Shown in pieces: positions 18,728-27,099 of a stretch of DNA of 32,688 nucleotides. Position 1 is the stretch's first letter; each line of letters opens with the position of its first letter. The stretch is from an uncultured Gammaproteobacteria bacterium (GTDB lineage: Bacteria > Pseudomonadota > Gammaproteobacteria > Magnimaribacterales > Magnimaribacteraceae). The position numbers were made by a program, and so were the translations under genes. The stretch spans positions 1-32,688 of the forward strand of contig CAJWIK010000005.1 in the NCBI GenBank assembly GCA_913042105.1, read 5' to 3'. Below the pieces are notes generated by a model, which was not told the DNA's origin, ran no database searches, and saw only the letters and a program-made list of their open reading frames with translations.

Positions 18728-19507
18728 ATGGACTTAGGTATCGAAAATAGAAAAGCAATTGTCTGTGCATCCTCAAAAGGATTAGGGAAAGCATGTGCTA
18801 AAAGCTTGTTAGAAGAAGGAGTATCCGTTGTTATCAATGCCCGAGGAGAAGAAGCACTTCAAGAAACGTTCAGAGAATTGTCATTAATTGATAAAGACAA
18901 AGTATCCATGGTTATAGCTGATTTGAATACCGATGAAGGAAGGAAAAAACTTATAGAAAGCTGCCCTGATGCTGATATTTTAATTAATAATAATAGCGGC
19001 CCTCCTCCTGTTAATTTCCTGGAGACGGATAAAGAGGACTGGATGAAAGCACTTGATGCGAATATGTTATCTGCTATTTTCATGATTAAAGATCTTCTGC
19101 CAGGAATGATTGAGAGAAATTTTGGAAGAATAATAAATATCACCTCAGCAATGGTTAAGTCTCCCCATCCTTTAATGTCTCTTTCTACTTCTGCAAGAAC
19201 AGGACTCACTGCCTTCTCAAAAGGAATATCCAAAGACGTGTCAAAGCATAATGTAACAATTAACAACATGCTGCCTGAAAGATTTGATACAGATAGACAA
19301 GTTTTTATGACTGAAATGATTATGGAAAATCAAAATATTTCTAGAGATGAGGCCAGATCACAGATAGCAAGTACCATCGCAGCAAATAGATTTGGTAGAC
19401 CTGAAGAATTTGGAGCTACATGTGCTTTTTTATGCAGTGAACATGCAGGGTTTATTTCTGGTCAAAATCTTCAAATGGATGGTGGTTCTTATGAAGGCTT
19501 AATCTAA
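18728..19507 (+). CDS. SDR family protein with atypical active site
   Basis: SSKGLGKA cofactor loop, NNNSGPPP, QMDGGSYEGLI; canonical YxxxK replaced by STSAR. Confidence 0.88.
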   Translation: MDLGIENRKAIVCASSKGLGKACAKSLLEEGVSVVINARGEEALQETFRELSLIDKDKVSMVIADLNTDEGRKKLIESCPDADILINNNSGPPPVNFLETDKEDWMKALDANMLSAIFMIKDLLPGMIERNFGRIINITSAMVKSPHPLMSLSTSARTGLTAFSKGISKDVSKHNVTINNMLPERFDTDRQVFMTEMIMENQNISRDEARSQIASTIAANRFGRPEEFGATCAFLCSEHAGFISGQNLQMDGGSYEGLI

Positions 19508-19508
19508 G

Positions 19509-20039
19509 TCATCCCTTCCAGAACTTAAGCATATTAATGGTCGTAACATCCTTGACTATAAGGTGATGATAAATAGCAGCAAGAATATGAACTGCAATAA
19601 GGGCAATAATAGCATTGGTACAAAATTCATGGATTCCTCTTACTGTTAAAAACAAATCATCATTATGATTAGCAAAAGCAAGATCATAGGAACTAAATAC
19701 CATTATTGGATCTGACGCAAAATTAGCTGAAATTATTCCCGTCAGCATTAAAGCACCCATTAAAAAATATAGACCATAATGTCCTATTTGAGCTGCAGTA
19801 ACTTGCCATTTGGGCATTGAACTAGGAAGACTAGGCGCGCCGTAACGATATCTAAGAAATATTCTCAAGAGAAATAAAAAAGTAATGATTAAACCCATTG
19901 TTGCATGATCTGCTCGAGATTCTAATCGATCCCAAAGTTCCATTTCTCCACCAAATTTTTGAGCAACATTTAAATCCAGCATGATTGCAAAAGCCATTAG
20001 CCAATGTATCGTTTTTTGAATTATTTTGTAATCTTGCAT
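19509..20039 (-). CDS. cytochrome b561 family protein
   Basis: About four TM segments with His in IQKTIHWLM, GHYGLYFLMGALMLTG, IHEFCTNAIIALIAVHILAAIYHHLI. Confidence 0.87.
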   Translation of the reverse strand: MQDYKIIQKTIHWLMAFAIMLDLNVAQKFGGEMELWDRLESRADHATMGLIITFLFLLRIFLRYRYGAPSLPSSMPKWQVTAAQIGHYGLYFLMGALMLTGIISANFASDPIMVFSSYDLAFANHNDDLFLTVRGIHEFCTNAIIALIAVHILAAIYHHLIVKDVTTINMLKFWKG

Positions 20040-20043
20040 GATG

Positions 20044-20409
20044 CTAATTTACAGCACGACAGTCTTGTGCGTAGAGATAACTCAATATTAAAGAATTATC
20101 AACATAACCCCAGATTCTGCAGAAGGTTTTACCGTCTTGTTTTTTTCCAAATTCCAATTCTTTAACTTCTAATCGGTAGATTACTACATCAGTATTCTTT
20201 TTTATCACCTCATAAAAACCTTCTAGATAGATTTCATGACCAATAACATCAACTGCATAGATCATATCCATTGTATCGGAAGTAACATGCATAAAATCTG
20301 CATCGCCTTTCCAATAAGCACCTTTGGGAACTTGATTGTCAGAGCAAGCACTGATAATCAAAAAAATGGTAATTAAGAATTTATTTCTTATCTTTTGTTC
20401 TGTAATCAC
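20044..20409 (-). CDS. hypothetical lipoprotein
   Basis: GTG start with upstream AAGGA; signal FLITIFLIISAC gives a lipobox-like ISAC. Overlaps the upstream CDS by 29 nt. Confidence 0.65.
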   Translation of the reverse strand: MITEQKIRNKFLITIFLIISACSDNQVPKGAYWKGDADFMHVTSDTMDMIYAVDVIGHEIYLEGFYEVIKKNTDVVIYRLEVKELEFGKKQDGKTFCRIWGYVDNSLILSYLYAQDCRAVN

Positions 20410-21211
20410 CGAAATCCTTATCTCTTTTGGTTAAGGCTTCTTTTAGCCCAGAGGATAGTTCTTTTAAATGTTCTTTCGTAGATCGACTGTGCATGGCTAA
20501 GGCTTGTAATTCTGTTCCTGCTCTGATTCCATCTCTCATACCCATTATTTCCATTTGTCTATGTATAGATCGCTTATTTATAGCCTGAATATCAGAAGGT
20601 ACCTGTGCAACTTTAAAAGCAATCTTTTCAACCTCATGAGATATGAGATCGCTAGTGAAAGCTCTATTGGCAAATCCTTTTTCAGCTGCTTCAACTCCAG
20701 AAATTGATTCACCCGTCAACATCATCTCCATCGCATTCCTCATACCTAAAAGCCAAGGAAAGAATTGATTGTCTGGAGGACTCATAGATCTTACGACTGG
20801 ATAACCTATTTCGGCATCCTCCGTAACATAAACCAGATCACATGAAGCTGCTAATTCGGTACCACCGGCCAAACAATAACCATGAACTTCGGCAATAACA
20901 GGCGTAGATAGATCCCATATCTTGAAGGCACCTTCTACTACGTGTCGTGGCCAAAAACCATCTGATTTACTAGCATGGAAAGGAAGATCTTTACTGTTAT
21001 CGTAAGATAAGTCATAGCCTGCACAAAAACATGAACCCCTACCGGCTATTATGATTACTTTAACCTCAGGGTCTTCATCAAAATTATTTAAACAATCAAA
21101 TAATTCCTTTCTGAGGGGGTTACACAATGCATTTCTCTTCTCCGGACGGTTAAGATAGATACGCCTAACTGAGGACTCAAGCTCTTCACATTCTATAAAT
21201 TCATATTTCAT
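20381..21211 (-). CDS. enoyl-CoA hydratase/isomerase (crotonase) family protein
   Basis: GRGSCFCAGYDL, HGYCLAGGTELAASCDLVYV. Confidence 0.9.
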   Translation of the reverse strand: MKYEFIECEELESSVRRIYLNRPEKRNALCNPLRKELFDCLNNFDEDPEVKVIIIAGRGSCFCAGYDLSYDNSKDLPFHASKSDGFWPRHVVEGAFKIWDLSTPVIAEVHGYCLAGGTELAASCDLVYVTEDAEIGYPVVRSMSPPDNQFFPWLLGMRNAMEMMLTGESISGVEAAEKGFANRAFTSDLISHEVEKIAFKVAQVPSDIQAINKRSIHRQMEIMGMRDGIRAGTELQALAMHSRSTKEHLKELSSGLKEALTKRDKDFGDYRTKDKK

Positions 21212-21226
21212 ATCTGATTCTCCACT

Positions 21227-21550
21227 TTACTCTGAAACTGGTTTTTTAACACTGATAGACGTCCCTTCTACTTTTACTTCAAATGTAAGTAAATCTTCAA
21301 ATGCAGGGGGGGATTGAACAGATCCATCTGTTAAATCAAATACTGCACCATGAACAGGGCAGGAAATAAAATTTCCAGTTATTTGTCCACCACATAAAGG
21401 AATGTCCGCATGAGAGCATTTATCTTCGACAGCAAAAATACCTTCTTCGGTATTACAGATCAAGATATCAAATTCATCTAACTGGACTGATTGGGATTGA
21501 TTGAGATCGATATCAGTAATATCTGCCACTTGAATGAATTCATCATTCAT
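21227..21550 (-). CDS. Rieske [2Fe-2S] ferredoxin
   Basis: CSHADIPLCGGQITGNFISCPVHGAVFDLTDG: CxH...CxxH. Confidence 0.93.
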   Translation of the reverse strand: MNDEFIQVADITDIDLNQSQSVQLDEFDILICNTEEGIFAVEDKCSHADIPLCGGQITGNFISCPVHGAVFDLTDGSVQSPPAFEDLLTFEVKVEGTSISVKKPVSE

Positions 21551-22812
21551 TTTTCTACAGCCTTATTTACTTGAAACCCCATAAAAGAAATTAGTAAAGC
21601 AAACGGTAGTACTGCCCAAGTCACTGAAAGAACTGCTATGCCAGTACCAACCAAACCTCTTACAAACCAACCCCCAATAACATCACCAGATCTGGCAATG
21701 AAGGTATCTATAAAGACTGTAGATTTATACCTATCTTGCTGTGTAAGTCGGGTATAAATTGACTCTCTTGTTGGTTTGTTAAGTCCATATTCAAAGATTC
21801 GTAGACTTATAACAACCATCATTACCGTTGTAATAGTTGGATATAGAGCGTAAGCCATAAAGGCTATTGCAAATAAGACACCATAAATTGCAAGAATAGC
21901 CAAACTGCCAACCTTTCTTAATATGTAGGAGGCAACAAATAGCTGCATTAAAAGAGTAAGAGGAGTGACAATTTGCTCAATACGAGCAAATAAAGCTGTC
22001 CTCTCACATGGGTCCTGAGACCAGTCTTGAACTATGCCTAAAGATATCATCCATGAAACCGTCATTAACATTGTAAAGAGAATGACATAGATACCTAAAT
22101 TTCTTATTGCAGGATCATTGATAGTATTTTTTATGGCCTCGAGGCTCGAGCCCCCTATTTCTTCAGCTGGATTATTTTCTAAGTGACGTGGTTTAAATGA
22201 TCGTGAAAAATAGATCGCAAATAATAAAGAGAAAATAGAAAAAACTATAAGAGACATTGGTCCTAAATCTGAAATAGAAGAATTCCCACAAATTTCAGTA
22301 GAAAAATATCTTGCGACAGTTGATCCAAAAAAAGCGCCCAATGAACCGCCTGCACTAATGATTCCAAAGAATTTCTTAGAATCCGTGTGATCGAAAAAGT
22401 TGATCATAGTTACCCAAAATATAGATACCACAAAAAACGAATAAACATTTGCCCAGATATAGAATGCCCTTCCAGTCCAAATTCGGCCCTCATCTCCTGC
22501 AAATGACCACAGCAGTAAGAACATTATTAGATTAACTATAAAGAAAGAGTAGATATAGAGAATTATCTTATTCTGACTAACCCTAGATACAAGCCAAGCA
22601 TAAATTGGATTAATGATTAACATAGCTGCCATGACACCCATTAACAGCCAAGGTAAATTATAGATGCCCCCCTGAACCGCCAACTCATTCCTAACTGGCC
22701 TTAATGCATACCAGGAAGCTAAAACAAAAAAGAAGAATAAAAATGCTTTGAATAAAATTGAAGCTTCATTTTTATTAATTTGAGGAAAGAAACTAACTGA
22801 ATTATTATTCAT
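21547..22812 (-). CDS. ATP/ADP translocase (NTT)-like / MFS superfamily transporter
   Basis: About 12 hydrophobic segments; LRPVRNELAVQGGIYNLPWL, FFGIISAGGSLGAFFG and YKSTVFIDTFIARSGDVIGGW resemble the COG3202-type family. Confidence 0.75.
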   Translation of the reverse strand: MNNNSVSFFPQINKNEASILFKAFLFFFFVLASWYALRPVRNELAVQGGIYNLPWLLMGVMAAMLIINPIYAWLVSRVSQNKIILYIYSFFIVNLIMFLLLWSFAGDEGRIWTGRAFYIWANVYSFFVVSIFWVTMINFFDHTDSKKFFGIISAGGSLGAFFGSTVARYFSTEICGNSSISDLGPMSLIVFSIFSLLFAIYFSRSFKPRHLENNPAEEIGGSSLEAIKNTINDPAIRNLGIYVILFTMLMTVSWMISLGIVQDWSQDPCERTALFARIEQIVTPLTLLMQLFVASYILRKVGSLAILAIYGVLFAIAFMAYALYPTITTVMMVVISLRIFEYGLNKPTRESIYTRLTQQDRYKSTVFIDTFIARSGDVIGGWFVRGLVGTGIAVLSVTWAVLPFALLISFMGFQVNKAVEK

Positions 22813-22952
22813 AAAGTTATTATATTGTTGTAATTATAATCTTCCATATAGTGAGATAAATTTTTATAACCTAAATATGGTAGCTCAGCCTTTTGTAATA
22901 TTTGGGATAATACTTTTCTTTGCAATCTATTATCCATGTTAGTTATATTTTT

Positions 22953-23801
22953 CTAAGAAGGAAGGTGTTGAATAAGTAAAGTTGGAATATTGTGAGTATT
23001 TGATTTTACTGTTGCAACTAAAGTGTTGGGTTTTCTTCCTTCTATAACCGGAGTTATATCAAATCCTTCTTTACGCAACCTGTCATAAGTTTGTTTAATA
23101 TCTTTCACGTCCCAGGCCAGACCCCAAAGCTTATCTTTTGGACTCAAGCCATCTTCTTTTGCTATTACCTCTATTGTTGTCTTATTTAATCTAAAAAATA
23201 GCATTCTCCCTCCCCATTTCTCTACAGTTTGATCAAGAGCTAATCTTATTCCGTATACTTCTTTATACGATTTGATAAAGCCATCGGCATCATTTGTATT
23301 TATCACGACATGATCTAATTTATTAACAGCTGAATCAGGGACATTTTGAGGAGGAGATAAATGACCTTCTGTATGTTGAATGATGAATGAGAACATTCCT
23401 CTTGTTAGTTCTTGAGGCAAAAAGAGATTTTTCCAGTTTCTTATTTTTCCACTCTCAAAGTCTCCGCCTTCTCCCTCTGACATATGAGTTGAGTTATAAC
23501 CGCTAGCAGTAATATGTTCTTTTATCTGGCTGATATCATCGGTTCCCAGCACAAGTCCAGCCAGACCCTCTCCATTTTCACTTAAAGTCCTTTCCACTAG
23601 ATCTGCTCCAATTCCTTTGCCATTGGTAGCCAGAAGTTCAAGGTAGATATTGCTAAAGTTATAAAGTGAATTGATTGTTCCCAATTCTTTATGCTCACCT
23701 CTCCAAACAGGTTTATTACCAAATAGCTTAGTGTAATTACTTTCAGCTTCTTCGATATCTTTTACAGCAACAATTAAGTGATCAAGTCTTTTTATCATCA
23801 T
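22953..23801 (-). CDS. VOC/glyoxalase-like domain protein
   Basis: IKRLDHLIVAVKDIEEAESNYTKLFG...; second module VNKLDHVVINTNDADGFIKSYKEVYGI. Confidence 0.87.
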   Translation of the reverse strand: MMIKRLDHLIVAVKDIEEAESNYTKLFGNKPVWRGEHKELGTINSLYNFSNIYLELLATNGKGIGADLVERTLSENGEGLAGLVLGTDDISQIKEHITASGYNSTHMSEGEGGDFESGKIRNWKNLFLPQELTRGMFSFIIQHTEGHLSPPQNVPDSAVNKLDHVVINTNDADGFIKSYKEVYGIRLALDQTVEKWGGRMLFFRLNKTTIEVIAKEDGLSPKDKLWGLAWDVKDIKQTYDRLRKEGFDITPVIEGRKPNTLVATVKSNTHNIPTLLIQHLPS

Positions 23802-24096
23802 GCTTTCCTTTAATGAATTTTGATTTTACTAAATTGTAGTAATATTTAATTTTATTAACTATTTCTGGACCGGCTAAATAGATACCTGCCAATAAAAAAC
23901 CCCAACTTAATAAATATACTAAAATTGGATAGATGATTCTTTCGTTTGAGGAAAGGTCAGAGTCAGCTGCTAACGCAATCATGACTCCGTAACATAAATA
24001 ATTTAATACTAAAAAAATTACGCCTAAAAGACGCTTTAATATCGAAATTACCAAATTAGAATTTTTCATCCTGTCTATTCTAAAATATTTATACAA
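23782..24096 (-). CDS. hypothetical membrane protein
   Basis: Two hydrophobic segments; start may be the internal ATG at 24069 (MKNSNLV...). Overlaps the VOC start by 20 nt. Confidence 0.6.
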   Translation of the reverse strand: MYKYFRIDRMKNSNLVISILKRLLGVIFLVLNYLCYGVMIALAADSDLSSNERIIYPILVYLLSWGFLLAGIYLAGPEIVNKIKYYYNLVKSKFIKGKHDDKKT

Positions 24097-24125
24097 TAGA
24101 GAGGATAATTAAGTAATATTAAACA

Positions 24126-26216
24126 ATGTATAAGAACCTTATCCCTTTTCTAATTTTTTTTGTTTTAAGTTGTACAAACCAGGATGACAATATGAACCCA
24201 TTTCTATCAGAATACGTAACCCCTTTTCAAATACCACCTTTTGAAAAAATCGAATTTAAGCACTATGAACCTGCCTTCTCAATTGGAATGAAGGAACAAC
24301 AAGATGAGATAAATGACATAGCCTCCAATGCATCTGAACCAACCTTCGCAAACACAATAGAAGCACTCGAAAGGTCTGGAAATACATTAGATAAAGTCTC
24401 TAATGTATTTTTTAATCTGGTGGGCTCAAATACTAACGATGATATGGATGCTTTAGCAGTGAAGATTAGCCCTCAATTATCTGGCCATAATGATAAAATT
24501 CTTCTCAATAAATCTCTCTTTTCAAGAATAGAAATACTTGTAAATAAAAAATCATCTCTAGATCTATCTACCGAACAGTCAAGATTATTAGATGAAACTT
24601 ACAAAAGGTTTCAAAGATCTGGAGCAAATTTAGATGAGGTTTCTATGGAGAGATTAACAGCTATTAATAGCTCCTTGTCATCTCTATCGGTTCAATTTGA
24701 TCAAAATGTATTAAAGGAAACTAATGGCTACAGCATGGTTATTGATAATGCTGAAGATCTAGACGGCTTACCGGATGAAGAGATCAGACAAGCGGCTTTG
24801 TTAGCAGAATCAGAAGGAGAAAAAGGTAAATGGGTTTTTAAACCGACTCGAGTAAGCATGTACCCTTTTTTGACTTACGCTACTCAAAGAGACCTTAGAG
24901 AAGAGCTTTATAACTCCTATATTCAAAGAGGTGACAATGATAATGAATTTGATAATAAAGCCATCATAGCCAAGATGATAGGATTAAGAAAAGAAAAAGC
25001 TGCCCTAATGGGTTTTGATAGCCATTCCGAATATGTGCTTGATAATACAATGGCTAAAACTCCAGAAAATGTGAATGAATTACTTAATACTATCTGGGAA
25101 CCTGGCATTGAAAAAGCTAAAGGCGAAGTCAAAGCTTTACAAAATTTAATCTCAAGTGAAGGTGGAAATTTTAAACTTGCTGCATGGGATTGGTGGCATT
25201 ACTCCGAGAAATTAAGACAAGAGAAATTTGATTTCAAAGAAGAAGAAGTTAAACCTTATTTTAGTGAAGATAAGGTCTTACAAGGTGCCTTTGAAGTAGC
25301 TAATAAATTATTCGATATCACATTTGAAGAAAGTGCTGATCTTCCAAAATATAGAGATAATATCAAAACTTTTATTGTCAAAGATAAAAGTGAAAAGACA
25401 ATAGGAATTTTTTATACAGACTATACCTTAAGACCTAATAAGGGCGGTGGCGCCTGGATGAGTACCTTTCGTGATCAAAGTAAATTTGATGGAGAGATCA
25501 TTCCGTTAGTTGTTAATGTCTGCAACTTTCCTCCAGAAAATGCTGATGGAGTATCACTACTATCTTTTGAACAAGTTGAAACTCTATTTCATGAATTTGG
25601 GCATGGACTGCATGGGCTTTTATCTGAAGCACAGTATCCTAGTCTATCTGGGACATCTGTCACCAGAGATTATGTTGAGTTTCCTTCTCAGATGATGGAA
25701 AACTGGGCTAGAGAACCAGAAGTTATCAAAACTTTTGCTCAACATTATCAAACTGGAGAAACCATACCCGATGCACTATTAGAAAAAATATCAGCAGCTG
25801 GTACCTTTAATGAAGGATTTGCAACTACTGAATACGTGGCTGCGGCGCACTTAGATATGGCGTATCACACCAATCTAGATGAAATTAAAGATATTGATAA
25901 ATTTGAAGACAATGCTCTTAGTGACCTAGGTTTAATACCTGAGATCGAGACTAGATATCGAAGCACTTACTTCGGTCATATATTCGCAGGAGGCTATTCT
26001 TCAGGATATTACAGTTATTTATGGACGGAAGTATTAGAAGCTGACGCATTTGAGGCTTTTAAAGAAAAAGGTCTTTTTGACAAAGAAACAGCAGATAAAC
26101 TAAAAAAATATGTTTATTCGTCAGGCAATACAGATGATCTGATGACTCAATATGTCAGATTTAGAGGTAAAGAACCTGTAATAGAGCCACTGCTTAAAAA
26201 GAGAGGATTAAACTAA
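24126..26216 (+). CDS. M3 family metallopeptidase (oligopeptidase A/Dcp-like) lipoprotein
   Basis: HEFGHGLHGLLSEAQYPSLSGTSVTRDYVEFPSQMMENW zinc site; N-terminal lipobox FFVLSC. Confidence 0.93.
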   Translation: MYKNLIPFLIFFVLSCTNQDDNMNPFLSEYVTPFQIPPFEKIEFKHYEPAFSIGMKEQQDEINDIASNASEPTFANTIEALERSGNTLDKVSNVFFNLVGSNTNDDMDALAVKISPQLSGHNDKILLNKSLFSRIEILVNKKSSLDLSTEQSRLLDETYKRFQRSGANLDEVSMERLTAINSSLSSLSVQFDQNVLKETNGYSMVIDNAEDLDGLPDEEIRQAALLAESEGEKGKWVFKPTRVSMYPFLTYATQRDLREELYNSYIQRGDNDNEFDNKAIIAKMIGLRKEKAALMGFDSHSEYVLDNTMAKTPENVNELLNTIWEPGIEKAKGEVKALQNLISSEGGNFKLAAWDWWHYSEKLRQEKFDFKEEEVKPYFSEDKVLQGAFEVANKLFDITFEESADLPKYRDNIKTFIVKDKSEKTIGIFYTDYTLRPNKGGGAWMSTFRDQSKFDGEIIPLVVNVCNFPPENADGVSLLSFEQVETLFHEFGHGLHGLLSEAQYPSLSGTSVTRDYVEFPSQMMENWAREPEVIKTFAQHYQTGETIPDALLEKISAAGTFNEGFATTEYVAAAHLDMAYHTNLDEIKDIDKFEDNALSDLGLIPEIETRYRSTYFGHIFAGGYSSGYYSYLWTEVLEADAFEAFKEKGLFDKETADKLKKYVYSSGNTDDLMTQYVRFRGKEPVIEPLLKKRGLN

Positions 26217-26217
26217 C

Positions 26218-27099
26218 TTGAAACCTCCAATCCATCAGCCCTATATTGGAGGTAAAGGTGGAGTAGATATTGGTTTAAAGCCTATTGAAGAAAAAGCCTG
26301 GCTTGAAGTAGATGATAAATTTAACGAAGAAATACTTCTTAAAAAGAATTTATATAAACACAGAAAGGCAGAAGTTTTTATTTCTTCTCATGTATCAAGA
26401 AATATTCAACAAGACACTCTAAATAAAATTCTAGGGTATATGGATAAGTTTTATCCAAGTTCTTACAATATTCAGTCAGATTATGTTGAGGTTTTTCAAA
26501 GCGGTGATGTGTATAAATATGATGATTTTGAAAATCCTCTAGAACTTGCTTCATTGATTGTTCAAGAAGATTTAGTCCTTATGCATCCTGAAGAGAATGT
26601 CTTTAAACTAGAGGCGGCATCATTGTGTGCCCCTACTAGATGGTCACTACAAGAAAAATTTCAACAATCTCTATCAGATATACATGCTGGAGTACCAGGT
26701 TATAAGCAAAAAATAGACTCAAGGGTAAATAAGATTTTCTTAAATCTGCCACCAAACAGAATTTTTGAAAGATTTAATTGGTCTATCTTCGATAGCCCTA
26801 AACTTTTCCAACCAATTAGTAGCAAGTCCCTAGTTGAGATAGAAAATATTGAACCTGAAAGTCTTTATTTAAGGGTAGAAAGACAAACGATCAGACTTCT
26901 AGACAACCATAAGACAGTTCTATTCACTGTTCGAGTTCACAGTGATCCCATAACTTCAATATTAAATCATAAACAGTCAATAATAGATCTATTGAAGGCA
27001 ATACAGAATCTAGGTGACGATATGAAAAACTATAAAGTTATCAAACCATTTGAATCTAATTTAAAGCAATGGCTAAAGTCAAAAATAGAACATGAATGA
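26218..27099 (+). CDS. DUF3445 / heme-dependent oxidative N-demethylase-like protein
   Basis: GLKPIEEKAWLEVD, KLEAASLCAPTRWSLQEKFQQSLSDIHAGVPGY, ERFNWSIFDS; TTG start. Confidence 0.8.
   Translation: MKPPIHQPYIGGKGGVDIGLKPIEEKAWLEVDDKFNEEILLKKNLYKHRKAEVFISSHVSRNIQQDTLNKILGYMDKFYPSSYNIQSDYVEVFQSGDVYKYDDFENPLELASLIVQEDLVLMHPEENVFKLEAASLCAPTRWSLQEKFQQSLSDIHAGVPGYKQKIDSRVNKIFLNLPPNRIFERFNWSIFDSPKLFQPISSKSLVEIENIEPESLYLRVERQTIRLLDNHKTVLFTVRVHSDPITSILNHKQSIIDLLKAIQNLGDDMKNYKVIKPFESNLKQWLKSKIEHE

Noticed and set aside
18859-19269. 136-aa minus-strand ORF
   Set aside because: Wholly antisense to the SDR at 18728-19507; no domain, no SD logic.
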